From: Xanthomonas sp. NCPPB 1128
Lineage (GTDB): Bacteria; Pseudomonadota; Gammaproteobacteria; Xanthomonadales; Xanthomonadaceae
Reading direction: 5' to 3'
Assembly (NCBI RefSeq): GCF_001043115.1
Contig: NZ_LFME01000009.1
Span: 62,001-126,000, forward strand
DNA: 64,000 nucleotides
Shown: piece by piece, positions 37,585 through 46,581 of the stretch
Layout: every line of letters starts with the position of its first letter
How positions within the stretch are numbered: the stretch's first letter is position 1
Made by a program: the position numbers and the translations under genes
The notes under the pieces: model-generated
What the model was told of the DNA's origin: nothing
Database searches by the model: none
The model's input: the letters and a program-made list of their open reading frames with translations, nothing else

Positions 37585-38214
37585 ATGGCTAAGACCTCCG
37601 CTTCGTTGATCGCTGCCAAGGCGGTGGTGCATGCACTCGCGCTGGCGCCGATGGCGTACCTGGGCTGGCAGTTCTGGCAGGTGTGGCAGAGCGGCAGCGA
37701 TGCGCTCGGGGCCGATCCGGTGGCCGAGGTCGAGCATCGCACCGGGCTGTGGGCGCTGCGGCTGTTGCTGCTGACCCTGGCGATCACGCCGCTGCGGCAG
37801 CTGACCGGGCAATCGGTACTGCTGCGCTTCCGGCGCATGCTCGGGCTGTACGCGTTCTTCTACGCGACCGTGCATCTGGCGGCCTACCTGGGGCTGGACC
37901 TGCGCGGCTACTGGACGCAGATCTTCGAGGAAATCGTCAAGCGTCCGTACATCACCGTCGGCTTCCTGGCCTGGCTGCTGCTGGTGCCATTGGCGATCAC
38001 CTCGACCCAGGGCTGGATGCGCCGGCTCAAGCGCAACTGGGGCAAGCTGCACAAGGCGATCTATGCGATCGGCGTGCTCGCCGTGCTGCACTTCTGGTGG
38101 CTGGTGAAATCGGACATTCGCGAGCCGCTGCTGTACGCGGCGATCCTGGCGGTGCTGCTGGGCTGGCGCGGCTGGCGGGTGCTCAGCGCGCGCCGAACCA
38201 CAGCAGGCCGCTGA
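37585..38214 (+). CDS. msrQ: Haem b membrane subunit MsrQ
   Basis: Inner-membrane haem protein that passes electrons from the quinone pool to MsrP. 209 aa with about six helices. Haem-ligand histidines are in FYATVHLAAYLGLD and KLHKAIYAIGVLAVLHFWW; the usual basic segment WMRRLKRNWGKLHK is present. The family wording LLLTLAITPLRQLTG is clear. Its end overlaps the end of the convergent FHA gene by 32 bp. Confidence 0.94.
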   Translation: MAKTSASLIAAKAVVHALALAPMAYLGWQFWQVWQSGSDALGADPVAEVEHRTGLWALRLLLLTLAITPLRQLTGQSVLLRFRRMLGLYAFFYATVHLAAYLGLDLRGYWTQIFEEIVKRPYITVGFLAWLLLVPLAITSTQGWMRRLKRNWGKLHKAIYAIGVLAVLHFWWLVKSDIREPLLYAAILAVLLGWRGWRVLSARRTTAGR

Positions 38215-38980
38215 GCGCAGCGGCAAGGAGCAAGGCGCTGAGCAACAGCCACGGCCAGCGCCGCACGGTGGCCGGGCGCGGCGCCACCGCGGGGGTCAGT
38301 GCCAGCGCGGCCAGGGCCGGGTCGTCGCGCAGGGGCTCGGCGCCGACCACCTGCGGGACTTCCAGCACGAACCGGTGCTGGGCATCGAACACCACCTGAT
38401 CGCCGGGCTGCAGCCAGCAGCTGCGCACGGCGATGCCGTTGACCTGGGTCTGCGCATCGCCGAAGCCGCGCAGCAATACCCGCTCGCCATGCCGTTCCAG
38501 GCGCGCGTGCTGCTCGGCGCAGGCCGGATCGTCGATGCGGATGTCGCACTCGCGCAGGCGGCCGACGCTGCGCACGCGGTCCACGGTGAAACTGCGGCCA
38601 TGGTGCGGACCACCGACGCCGCGCAACACCAGACGCGGATCGTCGTGCTCGGCCTCGCTGACCTCGGGCAGGCGCTGCAGCGGCTCGCACTTGCCCTGCA
38701 CCACCATCTCCACGCCGTCGGCATAGACCGCATCGCCGGCGCGCAGCAGGGCCATGCGCCGCACCGGGCGGCCGTTGACGTGGATGCCGCGGCTGCCGTT
38801 GGCGACCTGCAGCCACAGACCGCGCCGGTCCAGGCAGAATTGCGCCAGCAGCAACGCGCCCTGGGTGTCGTCGACCACGCTGACCTGGCCGGAGGCCAGC
38901 CGCACGATGCGATGCACGCCCGCGCGCAGGGGCCGGTCGGGATGTTGGCGGTTGCTGAAATGGACTTGCAGATCGTGCAC
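38183..38980 (-). CDS. FHA-domain membrane protein (265 aa)
   Basis: Predicted phosphothreonine-binding protein with two FHA-like folds. The N-terminal one (about 20-95) is degenerate but retains SRGIHVNGRPVRR. The second (about 128-215) is canonical with VGRLRECDIRIDD, SxxHARLE-like EQHARLERHGE and VNGIAV. A C-terminal membrane helix (about 242-262, WPWLLLSALLLAAALSGLLWF) anchors it with the FHA part in the cytoplasm. The start is GTG at 38978-38980. No kinase or secretion gene is adjacent, so the partner is unknown. Confidence 0.85.
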   Translation of the reverse strand: MHDLQVHFSNRQHPDRPLRAGVHRIVRLASGQVSVVDDTQGALLLAQFCLDRRGLWLQVANGSRGIHVNGRPVRRMALLRAGDAVYADGVEMVVQGKCEPLQRLPEVSEAEHDDPRLVLRGVGGPHHGRSFTVDRVRSVGRLRECDIRIDDPACAEQHARLERHGERVLLRGFGDAQTQVNGIAVRSCWLQPGDQVVFDAQHRFVLEVPQVVGAEPLRDDPALAALALTPAVAPRPATVRRWPWLLLSALLLAAALSGLLWFGAR

Positions 38981-39096
38981 GGCGGGCAGCCTAGCAGGTT
39001 GCCTGCGAGTGCAGAAGCGCGCGCGCTGGACAATGCACGGCGCATACGCACAATGCCTGATCGTTCACGCGGGCGCCCGCCCGCACAGGAGCCAGC

Positions 39097-39372
39097 ATGT
39101 CCAGCATCGACATCCGCCACGACCACACCAAGACCCCCGCGCAGGCCCGCAAGGCCATCGAAACCGCCGCCAAGAAACTGTCCGAGCGCTTCGACCTGGA
39201 ATCGCACTGGGATGGCGACGCCCTGCTGTTCTCGCGCTCGGGCGTGGACGGACGCATCGAACTGCTGCCCAAGCAGGTGCACGTCACCGCCGAACTGGGC
39301 TTCCTGCTCTCGGCGATGAAGGGCACGGTGGAAAGCGAGATCCGCCGTGTGCTGTCGGAGAAGCTGGGCTGA
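39097..39372 (+). CDS. Polyhydroxyalkanoic acid system family protein (91 aa)
   Basis: Small cytoplasmic protein of the PHA-system family (PF09650), found near PHA granule genes and thought to associate with granules or regulate PHA. It has the family pattern IDIRHDHTKTPAQARKAIE at the start and DGRIELLPKQVHVTAELGFL in the middle, ending in EIRRVLSEKL. No phaC synthase is in the window. Confidence 0.85.
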   Translation: MSSIDIRHDHTKTPAQARKAIETAAKKLSERFDLESHWDGDALLFSRSGVDGRIELLPKQVHVTAELGFLLSAMKGTVESEIRRVLSEKLG

Positions 39373-39984
39373 GGAATGGACCGAGCCCCTCTCCCCTCGG
39401 GAGAGGGGGTGGGGTGAGGGTGCGGCGCCAAGCGCTGCTGGAATCAGTTGCACGAGGCTGCGCCCGTACCCTCATCCGCCCCTGCGGGGCACCTTCTCCC
39501 GAGGGGAGAAGGAACAGCGCTAGCCCCTCTCCACCGGGAGAGGGGTTGGGGTGAGGGTGCGACGCCACGCGTTGCTGAATCAGCTGCACGAGGCTGCGCC
39601 CGTACCCTCATCCGCCCCTGCGGGGCACCTTCTCCCGGAGGGGAGAAGGAACAGCATTAGCCCCTCTCCCACCGGGAGAGGGGTTGGGGTGAGGGTGCGA
39701 CGCCACGCGTTGCTGGAATCAGCTGCACGAGGCTGCGCCCGTACCCTCATCCGCCCCTGCGGGGCACCTTCTCCCGAGGGGGGAAGGAACAGCGCTAGCC
39801 CCTCTCCCACCGGGAGAGGGGTTGGGGTGAGGGTGCGGCGCCAAGCGCTGCTGGAATCAGTTGCACGAGGCTGCGCCCGTACCCTCATCCGCCCCTTCGG
39901 GGCATCTTCTCCCGAGGGCAGAAGGAACAGCGTTAGCCCCTCTCCCACCGGGAGAGGGGTTGGGGTGAGGGTCCGGGCGCCGAC
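39373..39984. other. Gap filled by the 138-bp tandem repeat
   Basis: About 610 bp between convergent genes, almost fully taken up by the tandem array at 39384-39980. The long frames that run through it on both strands are due to the repeat period being a multiple of three (138 = 3 x 46) and are not taken as genes. Confidence 0.8.
39384..39980. repeat. 138-bp tandem repeat, 4.3 copies
   Basis: Units begin at about 39384, 39522, 39659, 39797 and 39935 (the last partial), that is every 137-138 bp with near identity. Each unit holds CCCTCTCCC-accg-GGGAGAGGGG followed by TTGGGGTGAGGGT, a unique segment with GCTGCACGAGGCTGCGCC, then ACCCTCATCCGCCCC and CCTTCTCCC-GAGG-GGGAGAAGG hairpins. Confidence 0.93.
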
Positions 39985-40704
39985 TCACTCCAACGCAAAC
40001 GGATCCGGATCGCCCGCAAACAACCGCTGCGATACGGCACGCTCGGTGGTCTCGATATCGCCAATGAACCCCTCGGCGTCGCCCAGGGTGGAGAACGCGT
40101 CGAAGCCGCGTTCCAGAAACCCCTGCAGTTCCGACAGCCCGGCCGCCTTGGCCGGGCCGCGGGCGAAGCGCAGCAGCATGCGCACCCCCGGCGTGTGCAC
40201 CGCCTTGGCCAGGCCCAGGCCGACGCGGGCGATCAGGTCGATCTGGCGCTGGCGCAGCCGCGGCAGTCCGGTCTGCCGATAGGCCTCGGCATACAGCGCT
40301 TCGTCCAGGCGCTTGCGCCGCGGCGCCAGGACCTGCAGCGCCTCGGCCATGCGCAGGTCCAGGGCGTGGGTCAGCGCACCCAGTTCGATGCCGTCGGCGA
40401 CGGTGTCCAGCAACGACGCCGGCATCAGCCGCTGCATCATCGGCAACACCTTGACGATGTCGGCGTCGCGGCGGCTGAAGTCGCGGTCGCCATAGACGTC
40501 GGTGAGGAAGAACATTGCCGCCGGGCGCCGCTGCGGATCCTCCAGGAAATGCTCGAAGCTGCGTTCCAGCCGCTGCGATTGCCAGCGCCGCAGTTCCTGC
40601 AGCCAGCGCAGCGCGTTGCGCGGTTCGCGCGCGGGGTCGTGCAGCGCCTGGTGCCATGCCAGGCGGCGGCCGAGTCGTTCCAGGACGGGAGTGCTGCGCG
40701 CCAT
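39985..40704 (-). CDS. Conserved hypothetical cytoplasmic protein (239 aa)
   Basis: Not recognised by name. Soluble, helix-rich, many Arg and Leu. A striking segment is PAAMFFLTDVYGDRDFSRRDADI (about 62-84, shown in outline), resembling a family conserved in gamma-proteobacteria with an FFLTDxYG motif. No signal or membrane helix. The ATG at 40702-40704 is chosen as the longer frame upstream is the antisense of the patatin gene. Divergent from the patatin gene, 87 bp apart. Confidence 0.75.
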   Translation of the reverse strand: MARSTPVLERLGRRLAWHQALHDPAREPRNALRWLQELRRWQSQRLERSFEHFLEDPQRRPAAMFFLTDVYGDRDFSRRDADIVKVLPMMQRLMPASLLDTVADGIELGALTHALDLRMAEALQVLAPRRKRLDEALYAEAYRQTGLPRLRQRQIDLIARVGLGLAKAVHTPGVRMLLRFARGPAKAAGLSELQGFLERGFDAFSTLGDAEGFIGDIETTERAVSQRLFAGDPDPFALE

Positions 40705-40791
40705 GGGCGCCGATGATGGTCGCAGCCCGGCACGACCGCAAGCGTCACGGCGCTCGGCTACACTCGCGCCACTGCCTTTTGCGGACCGCGC

Positions 40792-42057
40792 ATGCTTTCC
40801 CTCCACAGCGCCTCGCCCCGTCCCCATTCCAACGGCCGCATCGGCCTGGCCATCGCCGGCGGCGGCCCGATCGGCGGCATGTACGGCCTCGGTGCGCTGC
40901 GCGCCCTCGACGAGGCATTGGACGGACTGGACCTGACCCGCCTGGATTGCTACGTGGGCGTCAGCTCCGGCGCGTTCCTCACCGCCGGCCTGGCCAACCG
41001 GGTCAGCAGCGCCGAAATCTGCCGGATCTTCGTCACCGGCAACAGCGACGATGCGCGCTTCCGCCCGGAAGACTTCCTGCGGCCCAACGTCTACGAATAC
41101 CTGCGCCGCGCCGCGACCCTGCCCGGGCTGGCCTACGGCTGGTGGCACGACCTGCTCACCGAGCCGCGCAAGACCCGCTGGTCGGACCTGATCACCCGTT
41201 TCGGCGGGCTGGTGCCCAGCGGCCTGTTCGACAACGCCGGGGTCGAGCGTTTCCTGCAGGACGTGTTCAGCCGTCGCGGTCGCAGCAACGATTTCCGCGA
41301 CCTGGATACCAACCTGTTCGTGGTCGCGGTGGATCTGGACAGCGGCCGCGCGGTGCGCTTCGGCGAGCCGGGCATGGACCACGTGCCGATCTCGCTGGCG
41401 ATCCAGGCCAGTGCCGCGCTGCCGGGGCTGTACCCGCCGGTGCAGATCGACGGTCACCATTACGTGGACGGCGCACTGCGCCGCACCATGCACGCCTCCA
41501 CCCTGCTGGAACGCGGCATCGACCTGATGATCGGGATCAACCCGCTGGTGCCCTACGATGCCACCCACGCGCCACGCCGCGACGGCCACGTCGACCGCGC
41601 GCGGCTGCTCGCCGGCGGCCTGCCAGCGGTGCTGTCGCAGACCTTCCGCACCCTGCTGCAGTCGCGCATGCAGGTGGGGTTGGAGAAGTACGCACGGCAG
41701 TACCCGCAGGTGGACCAGCTGGTGTTCGAGCCCAACGCCGACAATGGCGAACTGTTCTTCACCAATCTCTTCAGTTACGCGGCGCGCCACCGCGTGTGCC
41801 AGCTCGCCTATCGCAACACCCTGTCCGACCTGCGCCGCAACGCGCAGACGCTGGAGCCGCTGCTGGCCGCGCACGGCATCGCACTGCGCCACGATATCCT
41901 CAATGACCGCAAGCGCACCTTCCTCGATGGCGTGGACGTGCAGCCGCGGCGCATGACCGAGACCACCGCGCGGTTGCGGCGTGCGCTGGACGACGTCGAC
42001 CAGGTCATCGCCAACCGCCGCGCCAAGCGCCGCACCCGCCGTTCGCCCGAGGCATAA
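40792..42057 (+). CDS. Patatin-like phospholipase (421 aa)
   Basis: Predicted serine lipid acyl hydrolase. The oxyanion loop GGGPIGGMYGLG (about 23-34), the nucleophile elbow GVSSG (Ser58) and the second dyad residue Asp in YVDGALRR are all present. 421 aa with a C-terminal basic tail (KRRTRRSPEA). No signal peptide, so it is cytoplasmic or peripheral. The nearby phasin, PHA-system protein and acyl reductase genes suggest work on stored lipid or PHA, but this is context only. Confidence 0.88.
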   Translation: MLSLHSASPRPHSNGRIGLAIAGGGPIGGMYGLGALRALDEALDGLDLTRLDCYVGVSSGAFLTAGLANRVSSAEICRIFVTGNSDDARFRPEDFLRPNVYEYLRRAATLPGLAYGWWHDLLTEPRKTRWSDLITRFGGLVPSGLFDNAGVERFLQDVFSRRGRSNDFRDLDTNLFVVAVDLDSGRAVRFGEPGMDHVPISLAIQASAALPGLYPPVQIDGHHYVDGALRRTMHASTLLERGIDLMIGINPLVPYDATHAPRRDGHVDRARLLAGGLPAVLSQTFRTLLQSRMQVGLEKYARQYPQVDQLVFEPNADNGELFFTNLFSYAARHRVCQLAYRNTLSDLRRNAQTLEPLLAAHGIALRHDILNDRKRTFLDGVDVQPRRMTETTARLRRALDDVDQVIANRRAKRRTRRSPEA

Positions 42058-42184
42058 CGCATGCCGCGTCGGCCGACGTCCCCATCCCGCCGCGCGCACC
42101 GCATGCGCACGCTGGTGTGATTACTCTAGTCACAGTCCCGAGTCTCGACCTCCGCCACTCACCCGCCGAAGGAACCGCACCGCC

Positions 42185-42835
42185 ATGGCCACGTTGAAGA
42201 AATCCGCCCGCAAGAAGCGCAGTACCGCCACTGCCGACGACACCCTGCAGGCGCAGGCGGAGAAACTGTCCAAGCGCCTGGGCGAATCGGCGCAGCAGGT
42301 CTGGCTGGCCGGGGTCGGTGCGTTCGGCCGTGCCCAGGCCGAGGGCGGCAAGCTGTTCGAGACCCTGGTGAAGGAAGGACTGAACCTGGAGCAGAGCACC
42401 CGCAAGCTGGCCGGCGGCGGCGTCGACGCGGTCCGCGATGCGGTGGAGAACCGAGTCGGCCAGGCCCGCGAGCGCGCCGCCGACACCTGGGACCGCCTGG
42501 AGAAGGTGTTCGAGGACCGCGTGCAGCGTGCCCTGCGCCGCCTCGAGGTGCCCAGCCGCGAGGACCTGGGCGCGCTGATCGAACGCGTGGACGCGCTCAA
42601 CGGCGAACTGCGCCATCTGCGTGGCGGCCGTGCAGCGCAGACGTCGGGCAAGGCGCCTGCGGCGAAGAAGGCCGCCAGGAAGACGGCCGCAGCGTCCACG
42701 GGCACCGCCAAACGTGCGGCACCGGCGCGCCGCCGTGCCGGCCCGGTGGTCGCCAAGGTCGCGCCAGCCAAGAGCGCCACCGCGCCCAAGCGCGCCAGCC
42801 GCAAGCGCAATGTGGCACCCACCCCGGCCGAGTAA
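42185..42835 (+). CDS. Phasin-family protein with Lys/Ala-rich tail (216 aa)
   Basis: Predicted PHA-granule-associated protein. The N-terminal helical phasin part (about 25-140) has QQVWLAGVGAFGRAQAEGGKLFETLVKEG (in outline), the usual granule-binding pattern, then amphipathic helices. The C-terminal tail (about 150-216) is rich in Ala, Lys and Arg (AAKKAARKTAA), like histone H1 or PhaM-type proteins that tether granules to DNA. A strong terminator follows. Confidence 0.87.
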   Translation: MATLKKSARKKRSTATADDTLQAQAEKLSKRLGESAQQVWLAGVGAFGRAQAEGGKLFETLVKEGLNLEQSTRKLAGGGVDAVRDAVENRVGQARERAADTWDRLEKVFEDRVQRALRRLEVPSREDLGALIERVDALNGELRHLRGGRAAQTSGKAPAAKKAARKTAAASTGTAKRAAPARRRAGPVVAKVAPAKSATAPKRASRKRNVAPTPAE

Positions 42836-42879
42836 CCGGATTGTTGCAAAGCAGCACGTTTTTCCAGACAATCGAAACG

Positions 42880-42949
42880 GACCCGCCAGTCCATCAGAAG
42901 ACCGTTTGCTCCCCTCCCCTCTCGGCTTCGGACTGGCGGGTCTTTTTTG
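42880..42949 (+). terminator. Rho-independent terminator of the phasin gene
   Basis: GACCCGCCAGTCC and GGACTGGCGGGTC form a perfect 13-bp stem with a long loop, followed by TTTTTTG. Confidence 0.9.
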
Positions 42950-43035
42950 TCCGCCTTCCACCGCTGTCGCCTTGCCGGCGCCGTGACACGCTGGCGATAC
43001 ACTGACTTCTTTACGGCGCGTGTGCGGGTGCGAGC

Positions 43036-44052
43036 ATGTTTTCCTGGATAGCGGCAGCGATCTTGGCAGTCGCGGCATGGCTGGCAGCCAGTGGCTACCT
43101 GTGGCTGGTGCGGCGCCGCGAGAACGAGGCCACGGCCGGGCTGCATGCACTGGCCGGCCTGCACTGGCGCGATTTCTCCTACATGGTGCGGCGCGCGATG
43201 CGCGAGCAGCGCGACCTGCAGGATGCGGCCATGGACGAGCATGCGAGCCAGGAACCGCAGAGCGACTTCGTGATGACCCGTGGCGACGCGCGCTGGCTGC
43301 TGTCGTGCAAGCACGGCCGGGCCTACCGGATCGGTTCGGCCGCGGTCAACGAACTGGGCGCGGCGGCGCGGCTGATGGGCGCGCAGGGCGGCATCCTGAT
43401 CACCGAGGGCAAGGTGCAGCGCGACGGCATCGCCGCGGCCGAGAAGCAGGCGGTGGAAATCCTCGACGGCCGGCGCATCTGGCCCATGCTCAAGCCCTAC
43501 CTGCCCAGCGAACTGGAAGACGGCGTGATCGGCGCCAGCCGTCGCCGCGCGCAGCGCCACATCGCCATCGCCGGCCTGGCGTCGCTCGCCTTGGGCGTGG
43601 TGACCGGCGTCGGTGCCCTGGCGCTGCAGCAACCCGCAGAGCCGCCGGCTTCCGCGGCCGTGGCGGTGCCACCGCCTGCGCCCGCCGCCGCTGCCGCGCC
43701 CACGCAGTCGGCGGCGATGCAGGCCGCAGCCACGCCGACGAGCACCACCGCCGCCGCGCCGCGACCGGCGCTCGACAACGCCAGCGACTTGGCCGAACCC
43801 GACCCCGCGACCGAGCAGCGCAACCGCCAGGAACTCTCCAAGACCCTGGCCGGCACACCGGGCGTGATCCGCGGCATCTGGCAGACGCAGATGACCCTGG
43901 TGGTCGACCGCAGCGGCGACGACGCCCAGGTGTGGCCGCGCATCTGCAAGGAAGTGGAGCGCTATCCGTCCCTGCGCACGGTCCGCATCCAGCTCAACCC
44001 GCGCCCCGGCCACGAGGAACCGGTGCGCTGGCGTCAATGCAGGACATTCTGA
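43036..44052 (+). CDS. Membrane-anchored Mrr-like (restriction endonuclease fold) protein (338 aa)
   Basis: An N-terminal membrane helix (about 3-25) is followed by an Mrr-like PD-(D/E)XK fold (about 38-160) with FSYMVRRAMREQ, DFVMTRGDARWLLSCKHG and GGILITEG. The usual Asp is present (Asp77) but the Glu of the E-x-K motif is replaced by Ser (Ser90-Cys91-Lys92), so nuclease activity is doubtful. A second hydrophobic helix (about 173-195) precedes a Pro/Ala linker and a C-terminal domain (about 260-338). It is a single gene with no methylase partner, arguing against a restriction system. Confidence 0.8.
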   Translation: MFSWIAAAILAVAAWLAASGYLWLVRRRENEATAGLHALAGLHWRDFSYMVRRAMREQRDLQDAAMDEHASQEPQSDFVMTRGDARWLLSCKHGRAYRIGSAAVNELGAAARLMGAQGGILITEGKVQRDGIAAAEKQAVEILDGRRIWPMLKPYLPSELEDGVIGASRRRAQRHIAIAGLASLALGVVTGVGALALQQPAEPPASAAVAVPPPAPAAAAAPTQSAAMQAAATPTSTTAAAPRPALDNASDLAEPDPATEQRNRQELSKTLAGTPGVIRGIWQTQMTLVVDRSGDDAQVWPRICKEVERYPSLRTVRIQLNPRPGHEEPVRWRQCRTF

Positions 44053-44056
44053 TGAG

Positions 44057-44097
44057 CCGGGATTGGGAAATCGGGAATGGGGAATCGGTAGAGCGGG
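44057..44097. repeat. GGGAATC-type repeat, left arm
   Basis: Units of GGGATTGGGAAATCGGGAAT type just after the Mrr-like gene; forms an inverted pair with 44178-44214. Confidence 0.6.
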
Positions 44098-44177
44098 CTA
44101 TCGGTGCCAACGTGCATGCACACGTGACGTCTCGCCTGATAGGACAGAAAAGGCACCGCGTGCAGACTGCGCCTTTT

Positions 44178-44214
44178 CCGATTCCCGACTCCCAATTCCC
44201 GATTCCCCGCTCCT
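44178..44214. repeat. GATTCCC-type repeat, right arm
   Basis: Inverted counterpart of 44057-44097 (GATTCCCGACTCCCAATTCC). It overlaps the stop codon of the reductase gene. Confidence 0.6.
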
Positions 44215-46201
44215 ACCAATGCACGCCCCGCATCAGCGCGGCAAACGCGATCTGCTCCTGGCTCGGCTTGGTCTCGCGTAGCGCCTTGCGGTCGCCCTTG
44301 GCCGCGGCCGAGTCCGGGAACAGTTCGAAGGCGGTGTTCATCACCACCTCGTAGGCCTTCGGTGCCACCGCGTTGACCAGGGCGGCAAAGATGCCCAGGC
44401 GCGTGGCCACGCGGCTGGGGCGTTCGATGATCGCCTTGACCATCAGGTCGGCGGCCTCGTCCACGCTCAGCGTCGGCACGCTGTCGTACATCTTGGTCGG
44501 GGCGATCATCGGCGTCTTCACCAGCGGCATGTTGACGGTGGTGAAGCTGATGCCCTTGCCCGAGAGTTCGCCCTGCGCGCAACGGCTCCAGGCGTCCAGC
44601 GCGGCCTTGGAGGCGACGTAGGCGGAGAAGCGCGGCGAATTGGCCAACACGCCGATCGAGCTGACGTTGATGATGTGGCCCTTGCGTCGCGCGGTCATGC
44701 CCGGCAGCACGCCCATGATCAGGCGCAGGCTGCCGAAGTAGTTCAACTGCATGGTCCGCTCGAAATCGTGGAAGCGATCGTAGCTGAGTTCGATCGAGCG
44801 GCGAATCGAACGGCCGGCGTTGTTGATCAGCACGTCGACATGGCCGTGCGCTTCCAGCACGGTCGCGATCAGGCGGTCGCAGTCGGCCAGGTCCGACAGG
44901 TCGGCGGTATAGGCGAAGACCTTGCCGCCCTTGGCGTTCATGGCGTCGCGCGCGGCATGCAGTTCCTGCTCGCCGCGGGCCACGATGACGGTGATGGCGC
45001 CGGCCTCGGCGACGCGCTGCGCGGTGGCCAGGCCGATGCCGGAGGAACCGCCGGTGATCAGCACCACCTTGCCGCGGACCTTGCCCTTGAGCGAGCGGTC
45101 CACGAACAGGTCCGGGTCCAGGTGCCGTTCCCAGTGGTCCCACAGGCGCCAGGCGTAGTCTTCCAGGCGCGGCACGGCGATGCCGCTGCCCTTGAGCGCA
45201 CGCTCGGTCTCGCGGCTGTCGAAACGCGTGGGATAGGTGATGAACTTCAGCACCTCGCGCGGGATGCGGAAGTCGCGCAGCAGCATGCCGGTGAAGCGGC
45301 GGATCGGCGGCAGGCTGCCGACCGCGGCGCGGATGCTGGAGGGCACGAAGGCGAACATGCGCGCATCCACCCGCAAGGTCATCTCCGGGGCGTGGCCGGC
45401 GCGGCAGAACACGTTGAGCACCTCGCCCACGCGCAGCGGCTCGGGGTCGGTGAGGTGGAAGGTGTGGCCGTCGAGCTTGGGCTTGTGCGCGATGTGGTCC
45501 ATCGCATCGGCGACGAAGTCCACCGGCACCAGGTTGATCCGCCCGCCCTCGATGCCGAGCATTGGCGCCCACGGCGGCAGCAACTGGCGCAGTTTCTTGA
45601 TCAGCGGGAAGAAGTAGTACGGGCCGTCGATCTTGTCGATGGCGCCGGTGCGCGAGTCGCCCACCACCATCGCCGGGCGGTAGATGCGCCACTTGATCCG
45701 GGTCTCGGCGCGCACCAGCGCCTCGGCGTCGTGCTTGGTGCGCAGGTAGGGGTCGTCCAGTCCCTCGGCTTCCTCGAACATGTCCTCGCGGAAGATGCCC
45801 GGATACAGGCCGGCCACCGCGATCGAACTGGTGTGGTGGAAGATGCCGGCGCCGAGCTGCGCGGCCAGTTCCAGCGCGTTGCGGGTGCCGTCGAGGTTGG
45901 CGACGCGCTGCTCCTCGGCCTTGGCGGTGAGGTCGTACAGCGCGGCCAGATGGAAGAAGTGCTTGACCTTGCCGTGCAGCGCCTTGCGCTGCGCCGCAGT
46001 CAGCCCGCAATACTCGGCGCCGACGTCGCCGTGCAGCACCACCAGACGCTTGGGATCCCAGCCCTGCTCGCGCACCAGCGCGTCGAACTTGCGCTGCGAC
46101 TCCTTGCGCAGCAGGACATGCACGACGCCCTTGCGCCGCATCAGCTTGGCCATCAGGTAGCGGCCGATGAAACCGGTGGCGCCTGTCACGAAATACGTCA
46201 T
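44213..46201 (-). CDS. Two-domain SDR oxidoreductase, fatty acyl-CoA reductase-like (662 aa)
   Basis: Fusion of two Rossmann dehydrogenases. The N-terminal extended-SDR/NAD-binding-4 domain (about 1-365) has TGATGFIGRYL and YLRTKHDAEAL with the YxxxK-like pair. The C-terminal classical SDR (about 370-600) has ITGGSSGIGLATAQ, NNAGRS and YVASKAALD with catalytic Tyr-Lys. Size and order match the 661-residue Marinobacter fatty acyl-CoA reductases that make fatty alcohols for wax esters; that function is inferred. The ATG at 46199-46201 begins MTYFVTGATGF. Its 3' end carries a GATTCCC-type repeat. Confidence 0.85.
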   Translation of the reverse strand: MTYFVTGATGFIGRYLMAKLMRRKGVVHVLLRKESQRKFDALVREQGWDPKRLVVLHGDVGAEYCGLTAAQRKALHGKVKHFFHLAALYDLTAKAEEQRVANLDGTRNALELAAQLGAGIFHHTSSIAVAGLYPGIFREDMFEEAEGLDDPYLRTKHDAEALVRAETRIKWRIYRPAMVVGDSRTGAIDKIDGPYYFFPLIKKLRQLLPPWAPMLGIEGGRINLVPVDFVADAMDHIAHKPKLDGHTFHLTDPEPLRVGEVLNVFCRAGHAPEMTLRVDARMFAFVPSSIRAAVGSLPPIRRFTGMLLRDFRIPREVLKFITYPTRFDSRETERALKGSGIAVPRLEDYAWRLWDHWERHLDPDLFVDRSLKGKVRGKVVLITGGSSGIGLATAQRVAEAGAITVIVARGEQELHAARDAMNAKGGKVFAYTADLSDLADCDRLIATVLEAHGHVDVLINNAGRSIRRSIELSYDRFHDFERTMQLNYFGSLRLIMGVLPGMTARRKGHIINVSSIGVLANSPRFSAYVASKAALDAWSRCAQGELSGKGISFTTVNMPLVKTPMIAPTKMYDSVPTLSVDEAADLMVKAIIERPSRVATRLGIFAALVNAVAPKAYEVVMNTAFELFPDSAAAKGDRKALRETKPSQEQIAFAALMRGVHW

Positions 46202-46581
46202 GCCGAACCATCCCTCGTTCCGCGGCCACGGCCCCTCGCCCGGCCCCGGCGCTAACTTGCCAGAGTGCGGCGGGCAGGACAAACGCACGCCGGCGTATGG
46301 CGCGCGTGCGGCAATGCAGCATCGCGCGCCGCCGACCTGTCTTCGTCAGAACGTCCGTCGCTGCTTGAGCGCATCCCCACTCACCTCGGGCCTGTACGCG
46401 CAGGCGCGGCGTTTGTCCGCTTTGCTGGCTTCGCCGCGGCGAGGCTGTCCTTGGAAAGCCATCGCGGCTACGCCGCGCGCACATGATGACGTGATGCGCG
46501 GCGAACGCAGCTTTGATGAGGTGCGCTCCAGACGCGCCAAGACGAGCGTCCGCCGTACTGGAGCCGCCTGGCGCACCGCGC
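46202..46581. other. Intergenic region between reductase gene and hutC
   Basis: About 380 bp with no gene that can be supported. The composition is GC-rich with several short GCGCG-type dyads, none long enough to call. It should hold the reductase promoter and the hutC 3' end. Confidence 0.5.

Noticed and set aside
39373-39984. Long frames on both strands across the tandem repeat
   Set aside because: The 138-bp period keeps the frame open. The encoded peptides are the same 46-residue unit repeated, with no ribosome site.
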